Source: an uncultured Chitinophagaceae bacterium
GTDB taxonomy: Bacteria; Bacteroidota; Bacteroidia; Chitinophagales; Chitinophagaceae
Assembly (NCBI GenBank): GCA_937873715.1
Contig: CALMYJ010000003.1
Span: 496,001-560,000 of the forward strand
Length of the DNA: 64,000 nt
Direction of reading: 5' to 3'
The notes beneath the pieces were generated by a model. The model searched no databases and had not been told where the DNA came from. It saw only the letters and a list, made by a program, of their open reading frames with translations. Both the position numbers and the translations under genes were made by a program. Shown here in pieces: positions 9,039 to 17,932 of the stretch. Every line of letters begins with the position of its first letter. The first letter of the stretch is position 1.

Positions 9039-10667
9039 TTAATAACCCTCGTTTTGTTTCAGTTTTGGATTTTTATTGATTTCCTGCTGGGGTATTGGCA
9101 TTAGTATTTTTGTTGCTGCGCCGGGCGTATGAGACAGCCATGATTTTACTGAATAAGCTCCAAAACGAATCAGGTCGGTACGCCTGCGGCCTTCGGTAGC
9201 AAACTCCCAGCCGAGTTCATCCAGGAACCTTCCGTATTCAAATCCGCCGCCGCCTTCGTGTGTTGTTGCATGTGTATTTCTTAATCCATAATCGTACACA
9301 CTTGGCCCTGTCAATTGTGCACCGGTAACCACCGCTGCCGCCGGATTGGCCGTAAAGCTTCGCCTCCTTATATCGGTTACTATCGTTGCGGCTTCATCGG
9401 CTTTTCCTGTACGCAGCAGGCATTCGGCTTTCATCATCAGTACATCGGTGTACCTGAGCAGGGGTACATCATTACTGAGTGATGCCAGCATTCCCTGCCT
9501 GTATTCATACTTAGCCATACGGTAACCATGTATTTCCTGCGATGAATCCACGCCGGGTACTTCATTGAGCAGTTTTAGCGGCTGCCCCACAACCGTACCA
9601 TAGGCACAAGTAAGTGGCTGCCCGGAAGCGGTGTATTGCTGGCCCTGTATCCATCCTCCAGTTACCCTTTCATCCTGAGGGTTGTAGCTGTCGATAAACT
9701 GTGGTATGGCGCAAACGCCACCCCAGCCGCCATTTTGCGAATTATAGGTTTGCTGGTTTTGAGGGCACATGGTGTATAATGCCATATAAAAACCGCCGGT
9801 AAATACTTCATCAAATGGCACTGCAAATACTATTTCCTTAGAGTTTTCATTTTTTGTTACAAACACATCACGCTGTTTTGCTTCCAGTTCGTATTTGCCT
9901 GAGCTGATGATGGCATTACAGGCCTCGAGGCATTTTTCCCATTCGGCGGTACCTGCATATACTTTTGCATTGAGGTACATACGTGCCAGCAGGGCATAAG
10001 CGCTCCATTTGTTACTGAAACGGCCGTAGGTGCCGCTGTTGTTGTCGGTGCCAAGGTTGGGTATGGCTGCAGTAATTTCTGCCACTATAAAATCATACAC
10101 CTGTTTGCGTGTGCTTTGTTCAGGTAAAAAACCTTCGGGCACATCAAATTTTGTAACGATAGGCACATTGCCAAACATATCGCACAAGGTGTAGTAGTAT
10201 GATGCCCGCAGTACTTTTAGCTCGGACAGCACAGATTGTTTTAAAGACTCCTCTACCGGTATGGAACCTGTTTCAACCTGGTAGATCACCCTGTTGCAAT
10301 TGGTAATACTGCTGTAAGCCGCCGACCACATTTCCTGCATGCTTACATGGTTGGGTGTCCAGCTATGCTCATGAAGTTCACGCCATTTGCCTCCATCAAC
10401 CCAGCCATAAGGCCGTGCTGGTATTACTATTTCGTCGCCACTAAGTTCCTGCACCCAGTACAAGCCATTAGTTGAAAACAATACGTTGCGCCAGCCTGCG
10501 TATGCCGGACCAACCAGCGAACCCAGGTCGTCTTTTGTAGGCACATACTGTGCTGCATTTATTTCTGTATAGTTTTTGTCTTTTAATTTGGTGCAGGAGG
10601 TAATGGAAAGCATAGCCACAGTACCCAGCACCCACCAATGTTTTTTATATGAAATGATCTTTTTCAT
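9039..10667 (-). CDS. SusD/RagB family nutrient-binding lipoprotein
   Basis: 542 residues with a lipobox at TSC (Cys25), followed by the tetratricopeptide-like helical N-terminal half and the RagB/SusD C-terminal half, which ends in the conserved EFATEGRRRTDLIRFG and PIPQQEINKNPKLKQN blocks. It is the lid that captures the ligand above its partner SusC porin at the outer membrane. It is 21 bases downstream of susC. The glycan cannot be read from it, but the esterases downstream point to a methylated and acetylated polysaccharide such as pectin. Confidence 0.95.
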   Translation of the reverse strand: MKKIISYKKHWWVLGTVAMLSITSCTKLKDKNYTEINAAQYVPTKDDLGSLVGPAYAGWRNVLFSTNGLYWVQELSGDEIVIPARPYGWVDGGKWRELHEHSWTPNHVSMQEMWSAAYSSITNCNRVIYQVETGSIPVEESLKQSVLSELKVLRASYYYTLCDMFGNVPIVTKFDVPEGFLPEQSTRKQVYDFIVAEITAAIPNLGTDNNSGTYGRFSNKWSAYALLARMYLNAKVYAGTAEWEKCLEACNAIISSGKYELEAKQRDVFVTKNENSKEIVFAVPFDEVFTGGFYMALYTMCPQNQQTYNSQNGGWGGVCAIPQFIDSYNPQDERVTGGWIQGQQYTASGQPLTCAYGTVVGQPLKLLNEVPGVDSSQEIHGYRMAKYEYRQGMLASLSNDVPLLRYTDVLMMKAECLLRTGKADEAATIVTDIRRRSFTANPAAAVVTGAQLTGPSVYDYGLRNTHATTHEGGGGFEYGRFLDELGWEFATEGRRRTDLIRFGAYSVKSWLSHTPGAATKILMPIPQQEINKNPKLKQNEGY

Positions 10668-10688
10668 TGTAATTCGTTTTTGGGGTGA

Positions 10689-13600
10689 TTAAAAAATAAC
10701 ATTAAGCCCGGCTGTATATACTCTTGTAGCAGGATATTTATCCCTGTCGTCGTTACCTGCTGTCAGGCCAAGTCTGTTTACTTCGGGATCGTTTCCTTTG
10801 TAGCCGGTAATCACTGCTGCATTGATGATGGAAGCATACAGCCGCAGGTTTTTAATTACACCAGGTGCCGGGGATTTAAAATTGTAGCCTACTGTAATGT
10901 TATCAATCTTCCAGAAGTCGCCATTTTCAACATAGTAGCTGTTATAGTCGAGCGGTACATTTTTGTTTAATACTGCTTTGCCAAATACTTTATCCTGTGC
11001 AGAACGCAACTGGTTGTACTGGGTGGTGCCGGGGTTTTCGTAATACATCCGCACAAAATTTAACACCTGGTACTTAAAGGCGCCTCTCATGTTAACAGAC
11101 AGGTCAAGGTTTTTAAACCTAACAGTATTATTCCATGCCAGGTAATATTTGGGCAAGCCATTGCCAAGCACCTGCTTGTTTTCTTCTCCTCCACGTACAG
11201 TTGTTTGTTTACCGTCTTTATCGAGATATACCCAATTGCCATCTTCTGTTACATCCACCACTTTATAGCCATAAAAATTGCCAATGGCCTGGCCCACCTG
11301 TACCCGGTGGGTGTAGGTTTGTACCGGAGAGCCTGTGTATCCTGTATTAAAAAAATCGTTGGTGAGCTTGTATAAATCGTTGGTTAACGAAACGAGTTTA
11401 TTGCTGTTGGTTGAAAAATTGATATTTGTATTCCAGCTAAAATTCTTTTTTTCTACCACCGCATAATTCACCAGCACCTCCAGCCCCTTGTTTTCCATAG
11501 TACCAACATTAGCCGTGGTGGTACTGTACAGGTTTGGTGGCGATGGTACAGGGTAATCGTACAATAATCCTTTGGTACGGCGGATGTAATAATCGATACT
11601 GCCACTCAGCCTTCGGTTAAATAGGCTGAAGTCGAGGCCAATATTGGTTTCATGTTTTTCTTCCCATTTCAGGTAGGGGTTGGGGTTACTTACCGGGCCA
11701 AGGGTAGGCACCCATTGCCCGTCGATTAGCGCATAGCCGCCATCGTAACCCAGCCTGCTTACTCCAAGAAAATAGGCATCGGGTGCAGTACCGGTTACGC
11801 CATAGCCAGCCCTTAGTTTTAGCTCATTAATAAAGCTAAGCGGCTGCATAAAGCTTTCCTTATTAATCTTCCACCCGGCAGATATTGCAGGAAATAAGCC
11901 CCAGGGCTTTAAGGTGCCTACAAGTTTTGAAGAAGCTTCGTAACGCAGGTTAGCCATCAGCAGGTATTTATCCCTGAAGCTGTATGTGGCCCTGCCAAAA
12001 AACCCCAGCAGGTTCGATACATATTTTGAAGAACTAATTACGGCCTGGCCGTTTTTAATTGCGTTGCCTAATCCTATATTACCGGCATAAGAAAAATTGC
12101 CTGCAGGAAAATCGAAGTTTTGAAGGCTGGAATTTTCAACGTCAAAATCCTGGTAGCTGTAGCCTGCCAGTGCTGAAAAATTATGCTGCCCGGATGCTTT
12201 GTTGTACTCTGCAGTTAGCTCCAGCAACTGGTCGATATTTTGTGCAGTTGCTTTATGTGCAAAACCATTTTTACCATCACGTATGTTGGAAATGTGGGCC
12301 TTGGTTTCTTCGTAAGATAGTACCCGGTTAATCCGGTTACGGGAAACCAGTGCTTTTAAGCGAAGGTTCGATACCGGCAGCCACATGATGCTGCCTGCAA
12401 TCCTGGATGTTTGCCCGCTGGTATTACCGGCCGATTCTTTCAATAATGCCAATGGATTAACATAACTGTCGATAGCGATTTGTTCGGCCCATGTACCATC
12501 TGCATTTTTAACCGGTGCTGTGGGGTTGCGTATAAGCGCCTGCCTGTATATAAAGCCATTGTAACTGGCATCAATGCCAGGGGTATTTACTGTACGATTG
12601 GTGTTTAATCCGCCCAGTGTTACTGTTTCGTATTTATTATCGCTGTTAATGATATTGAAATTGAGCCTTAGTTTGTTTTTAAACATGTTGTGGTTAATGT
12701 CAACCCGGCTGTTGATAGTTCGGTTATCGGAGCGGAGAAAAATACCCTCAAGCTTGCGGTAATTAAGGGTGGCCACATAGTTCGTTTGACTGCTGCCGCC
12801 TTTAACCGAAAGCGTATGAACGTGGCTTATGGGTGTTTTGCGACTGATTTCGTCTATCCAGTCGGTAGTACCTCCTAAATCCTGAAAAGCCACTCCCTGT
12901 GCTATCAGTCTCCGGTAATCTGCTGCATTGAACATGTCAGGTTTTCTGGCAATATTTTGCGTGCTCACATTTACGTTATAGCTGATAACCGGGGTTGAGG
13001 AAATAGCATCCGGCCGTTTTGTTTTTATCAATATTACACCATTGGTGCCCCTTGTGCCGTATATAGCTGCAGCAGAGCCATCTTTGAGTACATCTACTGA
13101 TTCAATATCTTCCGGCGCTATACTATTGATATCGCCGGGTATGCCGTCTATTAGCACCAGCGGTTGTTCGCTTGACTTTAGTGTTGCGGTGCCCCTGAGC
13201 ATAATCTGGCTGTTGGTGGTGGGGTCGCCGCTGGGAAGTGCAATAGAGAGGCCGGCAACTTTACCTTGCAGCAACTGTCCGGCGTCCCGTACAGTACCTG
13301 CAACAAAATTGTCGGATTTAACACTCACAACAGCGCTGGTAACATCCGATTTGCGTTGTGTGCCGTAGCCAATTACCACAACATCGGTCATATTTTTATT
13401 TTCAGGTGCCAGCGATATGGAAATTTGTTTTTTTTCACCCACGGTTACAGATTGTGCACTGTAACCCACGTAACTAAACTCCAGCACTGATTTTGCATCA
13501 GGCACCTGGATAGTATATGAGCCATCATTGGCTGTATAGGTACCAATGTTAGTGCCTCTTAATTTTACACTTACACCTGCCAGCGGCTCCTGCTTTTCAT

Positions 13601-14039
13601 TTGTTACCTTACCCTTTATTTCAATTGGCGGATCGGGAACCACCTCCGTTTCGGCACCTGTAGTTTTTGCCGGGGTCTTCAGTTTTACTATAATTGTTTT
13701 TTCGATAATAGTGTAGGTAAATGGCTGGTTGCGAAAACAGATATTTAAAGCCTGTTCAACGGTGGCTTCCTTAATATCAATATTTACCGGTTTGGCATAA
13801 GTAAGGATTTTGCTGGTGTACAGGAACTGGTATCCGCTTTGTGAGCGGATGGTTTCAACCAGTTGCTGAAAAGAAGCATTTTCAAGCGAAACTGAAATTT
13901 TTTGAGAATAGCTTTTTGCCTGTACCGAAAGGCAGGCAGCCAACATCATAAAAGCAAGCAATTTCATAATTCGCAGCATTTTGGCGTACCCGCTGCGGCC
14001 ATTAGCCACACAGGCACTTTGGGAAACATGGAGTTTCAT
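10689..14039 (-). CDS. SusC/RagA TonB-linked outer membrane transporter with STN domain
   Basis: 1116 residues. Order of domains: signal peptide (about 25-42), secretin/TonB short N-terminal (STN) domain (about 52-115), a carboxypeptidase-regulatory-like beta domain (about 140-215), the plug with the conserved VVVIGYG start (about 220), then a beta-barrel ending in an aromatic terminal strand (NVIF). The STN domain is the part that contacts a FecR-type anti-sigma factor, which matches the fecR gene just upstream. The start is uncertain: Met1, Met21 or Met25 are all possible, the signal peptide fitting Met25 best. Confidence 0.95.
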   Translation of the reverse strand: MKLHVSQSACVANGRSGYAKMLRIMKLLAFMMLAACLSVQAKSYSQKISVSLENASFQQLVETIRSQSGYQFLYTSKILTYAKPVNIDIKEATVEQALNICFRNQPFTYTIIEKTIIVKLKTPAKTTGAETEVVPDPPIEIKGKVTNEKQEPLAGVSVKLRGTNIGTYTANDGSYTIQVPDAKSVLEFSYVGYSAQSVTVGEKKQISISLAPENKNMTDVVVIGYGTQRKSDVTSAVVSVKSDNFVAGTVRDAGQLLQGKVAGLSIALPSGDPTTNSQIMLRGTATLKSSEQPLVLIDGIPGDINSIAPEDIESVDVLKDGSAAAIYGTRGTNGVILIKTKRPDAISSTPVISYNVNVSTQNIARKPDMFNAADYRRLIAQGVAFQDLGGTTDWIDEISRKTPISHVHTLSVKGGSSQTNYVATLNYRKLEGIFLRSDNRTINSRVDINHNMFKNKLRLNFNIINSDNKYETVTLGGLNTNRTVNTPGIDASYNGFIYRQALIRNPTAPVKNADGTWAEQIAIDSYVNPLALLKESAGNTSGQTSRIAGSIMWLPVSNLRLKALVSRNRINRVLSYEETKAHISNIRDGKNGFAHKATAQNIDQLLELTAEYNKASGQHNFSALAGYSYQDFDVENSSLQNFDFPAGNFSYAGNIGLGNAIKNGQAVISSSKYVSNLLGFFGRATYSFRDKYLLMANLRYEASSKLVGTLKPWGLFPAISAGWKINKESFMQPLSFINELKLRAGYGVTGTAPDAYFLGVSRLGYDGGYALIDGQWVPTLGPVSNPNPYLKWEEKHETNIGLDFSLFNRRLSGSIDYYIRRTKGLLYDYPVPSPPNLYSTTTANVGTMENKGLEVLVNYAVVEKKNFSWNTNINFSTNSNKLVSLTNDLYKLTNDFFNTGYTGSPVQTYTHRVQVGQAIGNFYGYKVVDVTEDGNWVYLDKDGKQTTVRGGEENKQVLGNGLPKYYLAWNNTVRFKNLDLSVNMRGAFKYQVLNFVRMYYENPGTTQYNQLRSAQDKVFGKAVLNKNVPLDYNSYYVENGDFWKIDNITVGYNFKSPAPGVIKNLRLYASIINAAVITGYKGNDPEVNRLGLTAGNDDRDKYPATRVYTAGLNVIF

Positions 14040-14114
14040 ACATTTGTGTTGTTTGGGTTTAAAAAAGAAAAGGTGACAAGCCGTTATTTTTTTGGGTTAA
14101 CCCAGGCTTATTTC

Positions 14115-14139
14115 CCGGAAGTGGTACCAACACTTCCGG
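14115..14139. repeat. Inverted repeat between fecR and susC
   Basis: A perfect 9-bp stem (CCGGAAGTG / CACTTCCGG) with a 7-base loop. The T run lies on the plus-strand side, whereas both flanking genes are on the minus strand, so it does not look like a terminator for them. It could be an mRNA-processing or stability hairpin that sets the ratio of anti-sigma to transporter, which is inference. Confidence 0.5.
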
Positions 14140-14197
14140 TTTTTATTTCCGGATCAATCCTTACGTTTTATCTTATATATTTTTTTCTGGTTAACAT

Positions 14198-15400
14198 TTA
14201 CATGGTTACAATAAGCTTCCTGCCCTCTACTGTAAATTTTACCTCACCGGTATATTCCAGCATTTTCAGCACATTTGAAAGGTTAACATTTCTTGAAATA
14301 CTGCCGTTGAAAGTTACCGGCTGTACACTACCTTTTATTTCTACGTTCACATCGTACCATCTTTCAAGCTGGCGCAGCAGTTTATGTATATCGGTGTTAT
14401 TAAATGAAAAATAGTTATTCTTCCATGCCATTACTTCCTCTGTATTAACATTACGGGCAAGGGTAAAATCGCCCCTGTTATTCATTTGTGCCTGTTGGCC
14501 CGGTGTAAGCATTTTTTCCCTGCCGTCTTTTTTAACCCTCACCGATCCCTCGAGTAGTGTAGTGTTTACAGTGGCCTCATCGTCGTATGCATTTACATTA
14601 AAGTAGGTGCCCAGTACTTCTACCACCATCCCTTTGGCCTCCACTCTAAATGGCCTCGAGGCATCTTTGGCCACTTCAAAATAAGCTTCACCCGTTATGG
14701 CAACCTCCCTGTTCTGCCCCTTGAATACCGCCGGAAAACTAACTGAGGAGCCTGCATTTAACCATACCCTTGTGCCATCTTCAAGCACTAACTGAAATTG
14801 CCGCCCACGTGGGGTGGTTATGGTATTATACTGTATTGATTCATCGGCTGTATTGGTGTTGTTAGTATAAGTGATTTGTCCACCCTTTTTTTCTATTGAG
14901 GTATTACCCTGCCTGGCAAGTTTGCCATCTGTAGCACTATCGAGTACTATTTGTGTACCATCAGCAAGAGTAAGCACTGCACCGGTAACACCGGGTGGAG
15001 CATCATTTTTTACGGCAGGTGCAGGCTTAATGAGGTTTTGCGTAATAGTGGTTTTATCCGCAGTATTTTTAAATAATAGAAGACTTAGTGCCCCGGTTAC
15101 AATTACAAGTACTGATGCGGCCGCCATCCATGCTATGCGCTTGTGGCGGTTGGTAGGATTCATTTTAACCAGTTTACCCCTGTTTTCAGAAAGTATGGCC
15201 GATAAAATGCGTTGAGACTGTTCTTCAGAAATCGGGTATTGATTTGGCAGCGTTGCCCATGCATTATCCATCAGGGCCTTAACCTTTTCATCGTAGATTC
15301 CCGAGCCAAGCAACTCAAGCAATTCGTTTTTTTCTTCGGGTGTGCCCGTATTTTTTATGTAAGATTCAAACAGGTATGCTATCCTTTTATTTACATCCAT
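14198..15400 (-). CDS. FecR-family anti-sigma factor
   Basis: 400 residues. A short cytoplasmic N-terminal domain (about 1-88) that would hold the sigma factor is followed by one membrane helix (about 89-110), then the periplasmic FecR domain (about 190-290, with TPRGRQFQLVLEDGTRVWLNAGS-type core split by Gly/Asn turns) and a C-terminal DUF4974-type domain that would contact the STN domain of SusC. It lies 86 bases after the sigma factor and 158 bases before susC. The role is transmembrane signalling: ligand bound by SusC leads to release of the sigma factor. Confidence 0.93.
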   Translation of the reverse strand: MDVNKRIAYLFESYIKNTGTPEEKNELLELLGSGIYDEKVKALMDNAWATLPNQYPISEEQSQRILSAILSENRGKLVKMNPTNRHKRIAWMAAASVLVIVTGALSLLLFKNTADKTTITQNLIKPAPAVKNDAPPGVTGAVLTLADGTQIVLDSATDGKLARQGNTSIEKKGGQITYTNNTNTADESIQYNTITTPRGRQFQLVLEDGTRVWLNAGSSVSFPAVFKGQNREVAITGEAYFEVAKDASRPFRVEAKGMVVEVLGTYFNVNAYDDEATVNTTLLEGSVRVKKDGREKMLTPGQQAQMNNRGDFTLARNVNTEEVMAWKNNYFSFNNTDIHKLLRQLERWYDVNVEIKGSVQPVTFNGSISRNVNLSNVLKMLEYTGEVKFTVEGRKLIVTM

Positions 15401-15486
15401 GGCAAGCGTTTATTTAATGGGTATAATTGGCCCCTGCATGAACGACAATCCAAAATAAAAATAGGATTAGGTGGAGCAAAAAAAAA

Positions 15487-16077
15487 TTAGTGGGCAGCAT
15501 AACAGCCAGCAAGCAGAATGATAGCAGATGCAGGGTGTGCTTCGAAGTAAGCCCTTATTTTGCGCAGACTGAGGGAGAGGTGAACCTTAACCGTATTGGA
15601 TGAAAGCTGCATTTGGCTTGCAATTTCATGAATTTTGAGGCCATTTTCCCGGCTTAGCATAAATATCTTTTTTTGTTGGGGCGAAAGTTGTTCCAGGGCT
15701 TTTTCGAGCAGGTGCCGGTTTTCTTTTTCAAAAATGTACTGATCTACATTTTCAATAGCTTCCGAAAAAGAAAGGTTAGTTTTTAACTTAAGTTCATTTG
15801 CCGCTTTTTTAAGCTGGTTAAAACAGCAGTTACGGGTAACCGTCATCAGCCAGGCATCAAAATTATCCAGTTGCGGCAGCTTTTCCCGGTGTATCCATAT
15901 TTTCATAAATACTTCCTGTGTTACTTCTTCTGCCGTAAAATCTGTATGCGTAAAATGCCTGGAGTAATTATATACCGGCTGTTTGTAAGTCCGGAACAGG
16001 GTGCAAAATGCGGCTTCATCACCATTGGCAATATCAGTTAGTACTCCTTTAGAAAGAGGATTTGGAAATTGATTCAT
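15487..16077 (-). CDS. ECF RNA polymerase sigma factor
   Basis: 196 residues from the ATG at 16077, chosen because the frame extends further upstream through a hydrophobic stretch unlike any sigma factor, while this Met directly precedes region 2 (DEAAFCTLFRTYKQPVYNY). Region 2.2 (TAEEVTQEVFMKIW) and region 4 (LSPQQKKIFMLSRENGLKIHEIA) are clear. A sigma-70 factor of the FecI-like Bacteroidota group, expected to switch on the susCD locus downstream when FecR is triggered. Confidence 0.92.
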   Translation of the reverse strand: MNQFPNPLSKGVLTDIANGDEAAFCTLFRTYKQPVYNYSRHFTHTDFTAEEVTQEVFMKIWIHREKLPQLDNFDAWLMTVTRNCCFNQLKKAANELKLKTNLSFSEAIENVDQYIFEKENRHLLEKALEQLSPQQKKIFMLSRENGLKIHEIASQMQLSSNTVKVHLSLSLRKIRAYFEAHPASAIILLAGCYAAH

Positions 16078-16191
16078 ACAGCTATGCCTGTTGATAAAAG
16101 CGAAAGCAAGCAAGGTAAAATTAGCAATAAAAACAAATGTTGCTGCCACCGCTAACTTTTTGCAGCAGCAAATATTACATAAAACTAAAAA

Positions 16192-16213
16192 GAGCATCCT
16201 TACAAGAATGCCC
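16192..16213 (-). terminator. Imperfect hairpin terminator after nfu
   Basis: A stem of roughly ten pairs with two mismatches around GAGCAT / ATGCCC, followed on the minus strand by TTTTTAGTTTT. It sits 33 bases beyond the end of the nfu gene. T-rich sequence on the plus side as well means it could work in both directions. Confidence 0.55.
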
Positions 16214-16246
16214 TTTTTAACTTATCAACCTGTTAACCCAAAAAAA

Positions 16247-16846
16247 CTATTCGGCTTCGGCCACCACTTCTTTAACCTCAGGGATCATGCGTTTCATCAT
16301 ACCTTCTATACCCGATTTAAGTGTAATCATCGAAGAGGGGCAACCACTGCAACTGCCCTGAAGCATCAGGTTTACGGTGCCTTCATTATAGCTTTTAAAT
16401 TGTATGGCACCACCATCCATTTCCACGGCAGGCTTTACATAATTTTCTAATAGTTCTTTTATGCGTTTTACCACATCGTCATCATCTTCACTAACCACAT
16501 TACTGCTTTCTGTTTTCATGGCGGCTACCGCATCTTCATTTACCACCACTTTGCCATCTTCAAGATAATCTTTCAAAAATTGTTTGATGGTGGGTATTAC
16601 ATCCTGCCAGTCGTCGGTTTCGTTGGTTTTGGTAAGCGTAATAAAATTGCTGGCTATAAATACAGATTTAATGAAGGGAAAGGTAAATAACTCCTGCGCC
16701 AGCGGAGAAGGCGCTGCACTTGGCTCATCGGGAAAATCAATGCTTTTACCGGGATACAACAATTTATTGGCCACAAACTTCATGGTTTCCGGGTTTGGCG
16801 TCATTTCGGTGTAAATGCTAATAACCGGGCTTCCTGTCTTAATCAT
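16247..16846 (-). CDS. Nfu-type Fe-S cluster carrier
   Basis: 199 residues with the two-domain layout of NFU1: an Nfu N-terminal domain (about 8-95, with TPNPETMKFVAN) and a C-terminal NifU-like domain carrying the cluster-binding CxxC in GSCSGCPSS (Cys166, Cys169). It would take a [4Fe-4S] cluster from the assembly machinery and pass it to apo-enzymes in the cytoplasm. It is monocistronic in appearance, with its own -7 element and a terminator. Confidence 0.92.
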   Translation of the reverse strand: MIKTGSPVISIYTEMTPNPETMKFVANKLLYPGKSIDFPDEPSAAPSPLAQELFTFPFIKSVFIASNFITLTKTNETDDWQDVIPTIKQFLKDYLEDGKVVVNEDAVAAMKTESSNVVSEDDDDVVKRIKELLENYVKPAVEMDGGAIQFKSYNEGTVNLMLQGSCSGCPSSMITLKSGIEGMMKRMIPEVKEVVAEAE

Positions 16847-16870
16847 ATCAATGGATTTTTATTTCAATTA

Positions 16871-16878
16871 CAAAATTA
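16871..16878 (-). promoter_or_regulatory. Candidate -7 promoter element for nfu
   Basis: Minus strand TAATTTTG, an exact TAnnTTTG match, 25 bases upstream of the ATG. A clean -33 TTG is not seen. Confidence 0.4.
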
Positions 16879-17071
16879 CTAACTATTCTACAGGATTAAA
16901 AGGCTGTATTGTTTGGTACCCTGTATAACGATGAATTATTTCCCATCTCGAAAATTACCTGTTTTATTGTGGACATTAAGAATTTGAGAACTTTGTTAAA
17001 TGTCGTTAATTTAAATTATTAATGCAACCGCAATGATGTGGTACCGGCTCTTTAACACTAAAATAAGCTGC

Positions 17072-17884
17072 ATGTTCACTAAAAAACGGATGTTCCTGCT
17101 ATGTTTTTGCTCCATAGCGCTGTATACCAGTGCACAAAGGGTAAAACGTAAAGGCGTAACCCCGATAGATGTTACCAAAAAGGGCCCAGGTATTAATGCT
17201 GGCAATGGCACAACATTTAACCTGGAACAATTTACCGGCAAATGGCAGGAAACAGCCCGTGTAGGCAGAGATAACCGTGCTGTGGAAATTATTGACACCA
17301 TTATGCTGCACTTTCCCAGCCCCGGAAAAGTAACCACAAGGGATGGTAACCATGCCAATATTAATGGCGCCGCCGAAATAGAAGCCCCCGGTAATATTTT
17401 GATAGCTGCAGCAGATGTATACACGATAGTATCTGTAACACCCACACAAATAGTACTGGATAACCAGGAAAATTTTATCCATACCCTTACCCGGGTAGAG
17501 CAGTTTACACACGAAAGCTATGGCAAACTTGCCATAAAGCAGGATGTGTACCAGGAGCCGGTAATCGTTTCGCTTACCGATTTGCTCGGGCGCTGGTCGG
17601 TATACCGCAGGCAGGCCCGGCCCGGGGCTATTGCACCCGGGAGCAGTATTATCAAATACCTTTTTATAACCGGTAAAGTAGATGATAATACGGCCAATGG
17701 CGAAATTACTTTTTCCAAAGCTGAAAAGTCCGAGGCGATGTCTTGCAGCATCACTCTAAAAGGTACAGCAATTACTGTAACTGCCGGCACTAACCGTTGG
17801 GAGTTACTCATTTATAAGGCAGATGGCAAAGAGTTGGTGTTTGGCAATGCCGATACAATGCTCTACTATGCAAAACCTCTGTGA
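17072..17884 (+). CDS. Exported protein with two lipocalin-like repeats, function unknown
   Basis: 270 residues from the ATG at 17072, which gives a good signal peptide ending near TSAQ; the frame extends 13 codons further upstream but without a better start. After a linker there are two halves with similar openings, FTGKWQETARVG around Trp58 and LLGRWSVYRRQA around Trp175, each followed by predicted beta strands. A GxW near the start of a beta-barrel is the lipocalin hallmark, so this looks like a duplicated lipocalin-like domain. No partner is obvious; the kinase-like gene downstream starts 49 bases later. The duplication is my own reading and the fold is inferred. Confidence 0.6.
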   Translation: MFTKKRMFLLCFCSIALYTSAQRVKRKGVTPIDVTKKGPGINAGNGTTFNLEQFTGKWQETARVGRDNRAVEIIDTIMLHFPSPGKVTTRDGNHANINGAAEIEAPGNILIAAADVYTIVSVTPTQIVLDNQENFIHTLTRVEQFTHESYGKLAIKQDVYQEPVIVSLTDLLGRWSVYRRQARPGAIAPGSSIIKYLFITGKVDDNTANGEITFSKAEKSEAMSCSITLKGTAITVTAGTNRWELLIYKADGKELVFGNADTMLYYAKPL

Positions 17885-17932
17885 GTTATTTTCAGCTAAA
17901 AATGTGCTACTTTTATTTTCCAGCCTTATTCA

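Noticed and set aside
16078..16197. Hydrophobic N-terminal extension of the first sigma factor
   Set aside because: ECF sigma factors are cytoplasmic and region 2 starts right after the internal Met at 16077; the extension is upstream untranslated sequence.
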